DNA of 32,458 nucleotides from Corynebacterium jeikeium (GTDB lineage: Bacteria > Actinomycetota > Actinomycetes > Mycobacteriales > Mycobacteriaceae), in the NCBI RefSeq assembly GCF_000738175.1, contig NZ_JFCH01000043.1:1-32458 (forward strand), written 5' to 3'. The position numbers and the translations under genes were made by a program. Every line of letters starts with the position of its first letter. Positions within the stretch are counted from its first letter, which is position 1. Below the pieces are notes generated by a model. That model ran no database searches and had not been told where the DNA came from. It was given only the letters and a program-made list of their open reading frames with translations. Below are positions 22,234 to 29,132 of this stretch, one piece after another.

Positions 22234-23400
22234 TTAGCGGAATGCGCCCTTGCCGGTGAGGGCCTGGCCGATGATCAGCTGGTGCATCTCGGCGGTGCCC
22301 TCGTAGGTCAGCACGGATTCCAGGTTGTTGGCGTGGCGCAGCGGCGAGTACTCCAGGGTGATGCCGGAAGCACCCAGCAGGGTGCGGCACTCACGGGCGA
22401 TCTCCAGGGCCACGCGGGTGGAGTTCAGCTTGCCGACGGAGACCTGGTGCGGGGCGAGCTCGCCCTTATCCTTCAGGCGACCGAGCTGCAGGGCCAGCAG
22501 GACGGACTTGTTGAGCTCGACGGACATGTTGGCCAGCTTCGCCTGGGTGAGTTGGTAGCTGGACAGGGACTTGCCGAATACCTCGCGGGTCTCGGTGTAC
22601 TCGATGGCGGTTTCCAGGCTGTCGCGGGCTGCGCCCAGGGCGCCCCAGATGATGCCGTAGCGGGCCTCGTTCAGGCAGGTCAGCGGGCCGCGGAGGGTGT
22701 CGATCTTTGGCAGGCGCTGGGAATCCGGCACGCGGCAGTTATCCAGTACAATCTCGCCGGTGATGGAGGCGCGTAGCGAAAGCTTCTTGTGGATCTCCGG
22801 AGCGGTGAAGCCCTCCATGCCCTTCTCCAGAATGAAGCCGGCGAAGCCATCCTCGGTGCGAGCCCACACGACGGCCACGTCGGCGACGGGGGAGTTGGTG
22901 ATCCACATCTTGGTGCCGTTGAGGACCCATTCGTCGCCGTCGCGGGTTGCGCGAGTCTTCATGGACGCCGGGTCGGAACCGGCATCGGGCTCCGTCAGGC
23001 CGAAGCAACCCAGGTACTCGCCAGCGGCCATCTTCGGCAGGTACTTTTCCTTCTGCTCCTCGGAGCCCCAGTGGTGAATGGCGAACATGGCCAGGGAACC
23101 CTGGACGGAAACGAAGGAGCGCAGGCCGGAATCCACGGCTTCGATCTCCATGCAGGCCAGGCCGTAGGCGACGGCGGAGGCGCCGGGGCACTCGTAGCCT
23201 TCCAGGTGCATGCCCAGCGCGCCGAGCTGTCCGAACTGCGGGCCGAGCTCCTTGGCGGGCAGGGTGCCGTTGTCGAACCACTCCTGCACGTTGGGCTTGA
23301 GGGATTTGTTGGCGAAGTCCGCCATGGCTTCTTGCAGCATGCGCTCTTCATCGGAGAGCAGGCTGTTGAAGGAGGTGAGGTCGAGAGGGGAGGAGGTCAT
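22234..23400 (-). CDS. gcdH: Acyl-CoA dehydrogenase, probable glutaryl-CoA dehydrogenase
   Basis: 388 residues from the ATG at 23400. The ATG at 23409 lies only one base after AAGGA, too close, while the second is about ten bases away. FAD-dependent acyl-CoA dehydrogenase motifs are present: GCFGLTEPDAGSDPASMKT, WVLNGTKMWITNSP and NLESVLTYEGTAEMHQLIIG, the last with the catalytic Glu (19 residues before the final LTGKGAFR). SLRASITGEIVLDNCRVP and CLNEARYGIIWGALGAA are close to glutaryl-CoA dehydrogenases, which oxidise and decarboxylate glutaryl-CoA to crotonyl-CoA. It heads a three-gene minus-strand unit with the CoA-transferase and the flavohemoprotein-like gene. Confidence 0.85.
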   Translation of the reverse strand: MTSSPLDLTSFNSLLSDEERMLQEAMADFANKSLKPNVQEWFDNGTLPAKELGPQFGQLGALGMHLEGYECPGASAVAYGLACMEIEAVDSGLRSFVSVQGSLAMFAIHHWGSEEQKEKYLPKMAAGEYLGCFGLTEPDAGSDPASMKTRATRDGDEWVLNGTKMWITNSPVADVAVVWARTEDGFAGFILEKGMEGFTAPEIHKKLSLRASITGEIVLDNCRVPDSQRLPKIDTLRGPLTCLNEARYGIIWGALGAARDSLETAIEYTETREVFGKSLSSYQLTQAKLANMSVELNKSVLLALQLGRLKDKGELAPHQVSVGKLNSTRVALEIARECRTLLGASGITLEYSPLRHANNLESVLTYEGTAEMHQLIIGQALTGKGAFR

Positions 23401-23419
23401 GCCAGTCATTTCCTTACAT

Positions 23420-23444
23420 ATATAGGTATCTGTATACTGATTTG
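23420..23444 (-). promoter_or_regulatory. Leader/promoter motif of gcdH shared with the TRAP operon
   Basis: On the plus strand this reads ATATAGGTA, eleven less conserved bases, then GATTTG starting at the twentieth base. The same layout, 25 bases and 17 identical, occurs at 28896-28920 upstream of the TRAP binding-protein gene in the same orientation relative to its gene. The CTATAT on the coding strand could be part of a -10 element. Confidence 0.5.
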
Positions 23445-23615
23445 CGTACCAATGAGTGTAGGGGAAGTTGTTTCGTTCCGAAAGGCTTTTGTGAAAATTC
23501 TTTCATGCCCCGCACGGGAAGGCGCGCGCGTTAGGGGTTGCGTATGTCGTGGGGCTGACTAGAATCAGAGCCATCAGCCTTAGCCGTTGACCCTCCATTG
23601 ATCAGGAGAGCGCCG

Positions 23616-24197
23616 ATGACTAAGGCTTTCATGCTCCTGGGGGATTAGTGAAGGGGAGGAAATGGGGGCTCAGCGGCCAGTGGTGACTGCAATCTTGGTA
23701 AGAGTGGAGAGTTCAGGTGGAACTCTGAATTTCTCAAAGAAATCGTCAAGAAGCGCAAGGTCGCCCTCCGTCGGGGCGAAGAATTAGAGACGCAAAACGG
23801 CTACATGTTGAAGTCCGCGCCTTTGAAGAAGTTATGCCGTGGCACGATCAGCGTCGATGATCTACGGCTTGAGGATTTCTATCTGGATATCACCCAAAAA
23901 GGCGTGGATATGAGGATCGGCCTCGATATAGCCACCATGGCAGAACGGGGTATTGTCACACAGATAATAATGATTTCAGGGGACAGTGATTTTGTACCTG
24001 CGGCGAAGCATGCTCGACGTGCGGGCATTGATTTCATTATCGATCCACTATGGGCACGTATTTCGGATAGCTTAAATGAACACGTCGACGGAGTCCGAGA
24101 ATGTGTAAGACGTCCACCTTTAAATGAAGAGGATCCACTACACACCGAGTGTCGTGAGAAGCGGCAACCACAGGATTCCGAAGACTTGGAGTTGTGA
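23616..24197 (+). pseudogene. Decayed NYN-domain (LabA/DUF88-like) protein gene
   Basis: The C-terminal two thirds of an NYN nuclease-like domain is clear: QKGVDMRIGLDIATMAERG, then IIMISGDSDFVPAAKHARRAGIDFIIDPL. The frame upstream of the first available ATG (23805) still encodes family-like sequence (EFLKEIVKKRKVALRRGEELETQNGY) back to about 23652 but contains no start codon. An ATG with a good ribosome site (AGGAGAG) at 23616 is in the same frame but meets TAG TGA after ten codons (MTKAFMLLGD). The N-terminal part carrying the first catalytic Asp is therefore lost or deleted. Base composition is more AT-rich than its neighbours, suggesting acquired DNA. Confidence 0.7.
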
Positions 24198-24202
24198 CGT
24201 TT

Positions 24203-24227
24203 AGCTGTGAAACTGAGTTTCTCAGCT
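24203..24227. promoter_or_regulatory. 25-bp near-perfect palindrome upstream of the IclR gene
   Basis: AGCTGTGAAACT (24203-24214), a central G, and AGTTTCTCAGCT (24216-24227) match at 11 of 12 positions. It lies 46 bp before the iclR start and is not followed by a T tract, so an operator for autoregulation is more likely than a terminator. Confidence 0.55.
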
Positions 24228-24272
24228 ATCGTTCTGCGCAGGCCCGCCGCCCCAAGCCGAAAGGAACCCCCA

Positions 24273-25046
24273 ATGTCCGACGCGCCCCACCCAGAGTCCG
24301 CGCCACGGTTCCCCTTTCCCGTCGACCAACAGCCCGGTAGGTCCCACCACCGCACCGTCGACCGAATCGCGGACATCCTGGAGTTTGTGGCCCGCAACCC
24401 GCAGCCACGCGGGCTCACGGACATTTCCAAGGCCATCGGCGCCCCGGTAAGTTCCACTCAATCCCTGGTGAATGGCCTGGTCGCAGCCGGATACTTGGAA
24501 GAACGGGATAAAGCCTTCCGCCTGGGGCTCGCTCCCTATCTGCTGAGCACCCTCGCCGGTAGCCGCCCCGTGGATCAGGTCACCCACGAGATGCTGGAAG
24601 ACGTGGTGGAAGAGACGGGCTATATCGCCGTGTTGGCGTCATTGGTAGGCGACAATGTCTACTACCTCGACTACGCGCTGTCGGACCCCGAGTTCGAGTA
24701 CCTGGCGCAAAACCGTTTGCAGCGCCCGCCGCTCGAAACATCGGCGGGATGGGCGATCCTCTCCGGTCTGGGGCACGAGCAAGTGTGGGGGATTCTGGCT
24801 GCGTCCGAGAGCTCGCAGGAAACCATCAATAAGTTCCAGCGCTGGTACCCAGACATGCGCACGACCGGCGAGTGCGTGGCCCCCGGCGTGGCTCTCAATG
24901 GCGCGGATGGTGTGGCCGTGCGCGTCGAGAGCCAGGGGGTGGCGGTGGCCTCGGTGTCCGTCATTGCCTCGACCGAGCAGATCGCGCGCGACGCGGATCG
25001 GATTATTGAGGTTTTAAGGCGCCACAGCGCCCGCTGGAACCGTTAG
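24273..25046 (+). CDS. IclR-family transcriptional regulator
   Basis: 257 residues from the ATG at 24273, with AAAGGAA seven bases upstream. The open frame from 24207 would run through the palindrome and is rejected. The N-terminal winged helix spans about residues 28-90 (RTVDRIADILEFVARNPQPRGLTDISKAIGAPVSST). The effector-binding domain follows from about residue 105 (DVVEETGYIAVLASLVGDNVYYLDY, then SAGWAILSG and VAVRVESQGVAVASVSVIA). It lies between gcdH/CoA-transferase and the TRAP transporter, so it probably controls one or both in response to a small carboxylate. The ligand is not known. Confidence 0.88.
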   Translation: MSDAPHPESAPRFPFPVDQQPGRSHHRTVDRIADILEFVARNPQPRGLTDISKAIGAPVSSTQSLVNGLVAAGYLEERDKAFRLGLAPYLLSTLAGSRPVDQVTHEMLEDVVEETGYIAVLASLVGDNVYYLDYALSDPEFEYLAQNRLQRPPLETSAGWAILSGLGHEQVWGILAASESSQETINKFQRWYPDMRTTGECVAPGVALNGADGVAVRVESQGVAVASVSVIASTEQIARDADRIIEVLRRHSARWNR

Positions 25047-25050
25047 CAGC

Positions 25051-25701
25051 TTAAGCTGAGTTCGTCGTTGAAGAAGTGGCGGTGATTCGCCAGTCCTCTC
25101 CCTGGGGGAGGGCGTGCAAGATGGTTTCAAAGGCGCTGGAGATTAGTGCGGGGCGAAAGCTTTCCGCGTAGTACGCCTCCTTGGAAACCTCTTTTCCACC
25201 GGAGAATGCGGTGATCTTCCCTCGTTGCTTCATGTGGTGACGAGAGATGGTCTGTTCGAGCGATTTGACGGAGCTGGCCCAAGGTTCGTCCTGTTCATAT
25301 GCGTTGACGCTTCGCTCGCAAGCGGAGATAGCTTCGATATCGGAAACTGAAGGTATGCCGAAGTCGGAAATCGCGCTCATACTGATGGAGTGGAGAGCTG
25401 AGAGCGCGGAACTTGGCAATGCGGAGTCCCACACGGCAAATAACGGGCGAAGAGGGAAGCGATCCTCTTTCGATCGCACGGTTAAGTGTGCGCGAATAGT
25501 CTGCAGATCTTCAATAGTGTCGTGGGTAGCATCATTAATTTCCCAAAGGCTAAGAGGGATTACCTTTCCGTCGGAATCGCCGGTGTAGGAAAAACCCAGG
25601 GATAATTCGGCCCAGCGAAACCGGTCGAAAAAGAGGTCGGGATCCACATTCTCTTCGGTGAAGGTGGATGCTTGCAGGATAATGTAGCGATCCTTGTACA
25701 T
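25051..25701 (-). CDS. Hypothetical protein, family not recognised
   Basis: 216 residues, no signal peptide or membrane segment, mixed alpha/beta character with many acidic and Ser residues. The start is the ATG at 25701 with only a weak ribosome site. It converges on iclR, with the two stop codons five bases apart around the palindrome CAGCTTAAGCTG (25047-25058). Base composition is less GC-rich than the surrounding genes, and it separates iclR from the TRAP genes, suggesting a later insertion. I recognise no motif. Confidence 0.6.
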   Translation of the reverse strand: MYKDRYIILQASTFTEENVDPDLFFDRFRWAELSLGFSYTGDSDGKVIPLSLWEINDATHDTIEDLQTIRAHLTVRSKEDRFPLRPLFAVWDSALPSSALSALHSISMSAISDFGIPSVSDIEAISACERSVNAYEQDEPWASSVKSLEQTISRHHMKQRGKITAFSGGKEVSKEAYYAESFRPALISSAFETILHALPQGEDWRITATSSTTNSA

Positions 25702-25805
25702 GGACTAAACGCTAATGGATGCTCTGCAGCTTAAACAGGTTTTGAGCACTATGCGTTCTCTAGTGTTTTAGAAAGGAACCCCATACCCGACGGGCACGCG
25801 CCAGC

Positions 25806-27092
25806 CTAAGCGGCTAACTCCGGCACCCACAACACCAGCTGGGGCCACAGCAGGAAGGCCAGGGCGATAACCAGCATGATCACGACATAGGGGAATGCTC
25901 CCTTGAACACGATCATCGGGTTGATGCGCACAGCCTTGGAGACGACGAACACGTTCAGGCCCATGGGCGGGGTGACCATGCCGGTCTCTGCCAGCAGGAC
26001 GATGAAGATGCCAAACCAGACGGGATCGTAACCCAGCGCCTCGACGATGGGTAGGGTCACCGGCACGGTCAGGGCGATGATGGCGATCTGGTCCATGAAG
26101 AACCCCAGGATCAGGTACACCGCGCCGATCAGAGCCATGATTACCAGCGGGTGCAGGGAGGACTCGCCGATGGCGCTGACCAGCTTCGGGGTGACGCGCG
26201 TTTCGGTGAGGAAGTGGCCCAGCACGTGCGCGGACATGATGATGGCGAAGATCATGCCGGTGGTCTTCACCGTTTCCAGCACAGTTTCGCCGAACTTCTT
26301 GGTATCCCAGCGGCCCTTCGCGATCACTAGGATCAGTGCGGCCAGCACGCCCAGGGCGGCGGCCTCTGTGGGCGTGGCGATGCCGGTGAAGATGGACCCG
26401 ACTACCGCCAGGAAGATCAGCAGCAGTGGGGAAGCCTTCAGCAGCTGCAGCCCCTTCTCTGAGAGGGGAACCGGCTCGCCCTGCGGGGCGCGGGAGCGGT
26501 CCTTCAGGAAGCCGATGTACATCACCATCACCAGGCCCAGCGCCACCACCACGCCTGGAAAGAAACCTGCGATCAGAACGTCGCCCACGGGAGCCTCCGC
26601 GGTGATCGCGTAGAAGACCAGGATGATCGACGGCGGGATCATTGCCGCCAGCGTGCCGACCACTGCAACCAGGCCGGTGGCGGTGCCTTTGTGGTAGCCC
26701 TCCTCGATCATGCGGGTGGAGGACGTCTGCGCCAGCGTGGCCGCGGCGGCGGTGGACGAACCCGAGACGGCTGCGAACGCGGTGCCCGCGCCGACGGAGG
26801 CGATGGCGGTGCCTCCGGGGATGCGGCCGACGAGCGCCTTGGCGGCGTCAAAAACAGAATCCAAAAGACCCGACATCAGCATCAGCTGCGCCATCAGGAT
26901 AAACAGTGGCACGGCGGATAGAGAGTTGGAACGCACGGCGGCGAACGGCGAGGTCTCCATGGTGGCGATGGCCAGCTCGACTCCGCCGAGGGCGATCAGG
27001 CCGACCGTGGCCGTGCCGAAGATGGCGAAGCTGACGGGGACGCGCAGGATAATCAGCGCGACCAGCAGCACAACGATAGTAAGCGCAAGCAT
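25806..27092 (-). CDS. dctM: TRAP transporter large membrane subunit (DctM)
   Basis: 428 residues from the ATG at 27092, with GAGG eight bases upstream. About 12 membrane segments are apparent. Family motifs include SSTAAAATLAQTSSTRMIEEGYHKGTATGLVAVVGTLAAMIPPSI and GIATPTEAAALGVLAAL. It forms the ion-coupled permease of a tripartite ATP-independent periplasmic transporter with the small subunit encoded three bases upstream. The typical substrate is a carboxylate. Confidence 0.93.
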   Translation of the reverse strand: MLALTIVVLLVALIILRVPVSFAIFGTATVGLIALGGVELAIATMETSPFAAVRSNSLSAVPLFILMAQLMLMSGLLDSVFDAAKALVGRIPGGTAIASVGAGTAFAAVSGSSTAAAATLAQTSSTRMIEEGYHKGTATGLVAVVGTLAAMIPPSIILVFYAITAEAPVGDVLIAGFFPGVVVALGLVMVMYIGFLKDRSRAPQGEPVPLSEKGLQLLKASPLLLIFLAVVGSIFTGIATPTEAAALGVLAALILVIAKGRWDTKKFGETVLETVKTTGMIFAIIMSAHVLGHFLTETRVTPKLVSAIGESSLHPLVIMALIGAVYLILGFFMDQIAIIALTVPVTLPIVEALGYDPVWFGIFIVLLAETGMVTPPMGLNVFVVSKAVRINPMIVFKGAFPYVVIMLVIALAFLLWPQLVLWVPELAA

Positions 27093-27095
27093 GGT

Positions 27096-27713
27096 TTAAA
27101 CCTCTTCCTCGCCGGGGTCGTAGTCGGTGTAGGGGCGATCCCACGGGGTGATCAGTTCCCGCACAAAGTCCAGCGCGGCGACGAAGGCGCACAGGGCGGC
27201 GGCGATGGGCACGATCACGCGGTAGGTCCAGTCGGGAGTGGCTAGGTCAGCCATGCCGGGCAGGGTGGCGTGGCCCAAGGAGAACGCCATGTACGTCTGG
27301 TTCCATCCGCCGATGAAGACGAAGATCATGGTGATCACCACGGCCAGGTGGATGAGCAGCAGGATGGTCTTCTGCACCTTGGGTGCGAACTTGCTGAACA
27401 ACGACTCCACTGCGATGTGTGTGCCGGTGCGATATGTGGTGACCAGCCCGAAGAACGCGGTGATCGGCAGGAGGTAGCGCTCGGTGACGGAAATATTCCA
27501 GCCCAACGGAGCACCGAAGAACTCGCGCGCTACGATCTCGGCCAACGTGACTAGCGCCAGCCCGAGGATGGCCGCGCCGGCGATCCAGGCGCACACCGCG
27601 GAGACGGTGTTCTGGATCTTGTCGAAGCCCGGGTGGTCCTCGGTGTGGTAGCCGTATGTGCTGCGTTCGGCGGTGCCGTGGTGGCCGATGCGGATGAAGT
27701 TGCTGCTGGTCAT
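27096..27713 (-). CDS. dctQ: TRAP transporter small membrane subunit (DctQ)
   Basis: 205 residues from the ATG at 27713 (MTSSNFIRIG), preceded by AAAGGAG. The frame continues upstream to 27890 only as an out-of-frame reading of the binding-protein gene. Four membrane segments are visible, with the DctQ pattern LAEIVAREFFGAPLGWNISVTERYLLPITAFFGL and RTGTHIAVESL. The start overlaps the binding-protein stop (ATGA). Confidence 0.9.
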   Translation of the reverse strand: MTSSNFIRIGHHGTAERSTYGYHTEDHPGFDKIQNTVSAVCAWIAGAAILGLALVTLAEIVAREFFGAPLGWNISVTERYLLPITAFFGLVTTYRTGTHIAVESLFSKFAPKVQKTILLLIHLAVVITMIFVFIGGWNQTYMAFSLGHATLPGMADLATPDWTYRVIVPIAAALCAFVAALDFVRELITPWDRPYTDYDPGEEEV

Positions 27714-28858
27714 GATTGCTGCTCCTTTGCTTCCGCTCGGGCCTTCGGGTCGGTGACGCCCGCACCCGCGCGATCCGCATGGCGCTTCAGTGCGTCCTCG
27801 AAGTCGTCCACGACCCGCTGGGCGGGGTGTCCCTTGGATTCGGCGACTTCGATCCACTTGTTTAGGACGGGCTGGGAGATGTTCTCCCATTCCTTGGCCG
27901 TTTCGCCGTCGGTGACGTCGTAGAAGTGCACGCCGGCATCCTTCATCTTCTGCACGGACTTTTCGCGAGCTGCGTTGAGCTCTTCGCAGACGGACTGCTG
28001 GGACTTGTCCGCCGCATCGGTCAGCGCCTTCTTCTGCTGGTCGTTCAGCCGGTCCCAGGTATCCAAGTTGATCCCGTAGAAGAAGGTGAAGTTGCCTTGC
28101 TGGGCGCCGTAGGTGCTTGCGTGGACCACGTCCTCCAGCCCGTAGGGGGTGATGGAGATCGGGCTGGCGAGCGTGCCTTCGACGGTGCCGCGAGACATTG
28201 CCTCGTACATATCGCCGATGGGCATGCTCACGCCGGCGGCGCCGATCTCGTCGATCACGCGGTCCAGGGCGCCGCCGGTGGAGCGGAGCACCGCACCCTG
28301 GAAGTTGTTCGGGTGCGACGGATCCTGGCCGGCCGTCATGGCCTCGTAGCCGGGGATGGAGCCGGTCCAGAGCGGCATGAATTTCATGGGCTCGAGCTCT
28401 TCTTCATAGAGGACGCCCCCTGGCTTCACCAGGTCGCGTAGTGCATAGGCGGTCACGCATGCATCGGAGCTGAACCCCGGGAGGTCGCCCACGCTGCTGA
28501 GCGGGAAGCTGGAGCTGACGTAGGAGGGGGAGATGACCGCCATGTCGACTACGCCGCTGCGGACGACGGAGGGGATGTCGGCCTGCTTGCCCATTTGTCC
28601 GGAGGCGTAGTACTCGACGTCCACGGAAGAGTCTTTTTCCAGCTGGTCGAGGAAGGGTTGGGTGCCGCCTGTGCCGACGGGGTGGGTAAGCGAGTAGCTA
28701 TCCGCCATCTTTAGCTCCGCGGTACTGCCGGGGCCGTAAGGTTCAGCGGAGGAGTTGGAGCAGGCGGTGAGCGCGCCGGGTAGGGCGGCAGCCATGGCAA
28801 GCGCCGCGATGGCGGAGGCGACCCGGCGGGTGGGGCGGTTTTTGTGGAGTCGGAGCAT
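27710..28858 (-). CDS. dctP: TRAP transporter solute-binding lipoprotein (DctP)
   Basis: 382 residues. A lipoprotein signal peptide with a basic N terminus, a hydrophobic core and a lipobox-like LTAC ends at about Cys33, so the protein is anchored at the outer face of the membrane. The DctP fold is indicated by YYASGQMGKQADIPSVVRSGVVDMAVISPSYVS and by VLRSTGGALDRV...MYEAMSRGTVEGTLASP; the Arg of VLRST is the usual carboxylate-binding residue of the family. It is the first gene of dctP-dctQ-dctM. Context with glutaryl-CoA dehydrogenase suggests glutarate or another short dicarboxylate as ligand; this is inference. Confidence 0.9.
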   Translation of the reverse strand: MLRLHKNRPTRRVASAIAALAMAAALPGALTACSNSSAEPYGPGSTAELKMADSYSLTHPVGTGGTQPFLDQLEKDSSVDVEYYASGQMGKQADIPSVVRSGVVDMAVISPSYVSSSFPLSSVGDLPGFSSDACVTAYALRDLVKPGGVLYEEELEPMKFMPLWTGSIPGYEAMTAGQDPSHPNNFQGAVLRSTGGALDRVIDEIGAAGVSMPIGDMYEAMSRGTVEGTLASPISITPYGLEDVVHASTYGAQQGNFTFFYGINLDTWDRLNDQQKKALTDAADKSQQSVCEELNAAREKSVQKMKDAGVHFYDVTDGETAKEWENISQPVLNKWIEVAESKGHPAQRVVDDFEDALKRHADRAGAGVTDPKARAEAKEQQS

Positions 28859-28872
28859 GGTCCCTTCACCCT

Positions 28873-28920
28873 CTCGTTACGGATCCTCGTTACGGATATA
28901 GGTAATCTGTTCCCGATTTG
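28873..28920 (-). promoter_or_regulatory. Direct repeat and shared leader motif of the TRAP operon
   Basis: CTCGTTACGGAT occurs twice (28873-28884 and 28886-28897), 13 bp apart. Overlapping the second copy begins the 25-base motif (28896-28920) that is similar to the one before gcdH: ATATAGGTA at its start and GATTTG at its end. Together they cover 15-62 bases upstream of the dctP start. Confidence 0.5.
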
Positions 28921-28995
28921 GATAAGTTTCATCTAACCTTCAAAGCGTGCGAAAGGCGATAGTTTTCGTCGAGAAAAGTAGATCGGGGGTGAACT

Positions 28996-29011
28996 TGTGG
29001 GGTAAATCACA
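28996..29011. promoter_or_regulatory. Candidate GlxR (CRP-type) binding site
   Basis: TGTGG-GGTAAA-TCACA differs at one base from the corynebacterial GlxR consensus TGTGA-N6-TCACA and has the favoured central TA. It lies about 138 bp upstream of dctP and 122 bp upstream of clpB. Control of the carbon-uptake operon is the more likely role. Confidence 0.5.
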
Positions 29012-29024
29012 CTTATATAGGTAA

Positions 29025-29075
29025 ATTGAGTGGAATAGACTCAAGGTTGTAGTGGTTGAGTCAGGTGTACTCAAG
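29025..29075 (+). promoter_or_regulatory. Two tandem HAIR operators with an interleaved SigH-like promoter (clpB)
   Basis: HAIR 1 is ATTGAGT-N7-ACTCAAG (29025-29045) and HAIR 2 is GTTGAGT-N7-ACTCAAG (29055-29075), spaced exactly 30 bp. GGAATA (29032-29037) in the spacer of HAIR 1 and GTT (29055-29057) in the left arm of HAIR 2, with 19 bases between GGAA and GTT, form a SigH-type promoter. The predicted start (about 29064) falls within HAIR 2. Confidence 0.8.
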
Positions 29076-29132
29076 TAAAGTCGGGAGCGTGCAACCGCGA
29101 CCGGCATGAAGCCGTAGGAGGTAGATGTAGAA

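Noticed and set aside
25771..25800. Short similarity (GAAAGGAACCCC ... CCGACG) to the iclR ribosome-site region
   Set aside because: Only about 18 bases match and no coding sequence follows; it may be chance or a very old remnant, too weak to report.
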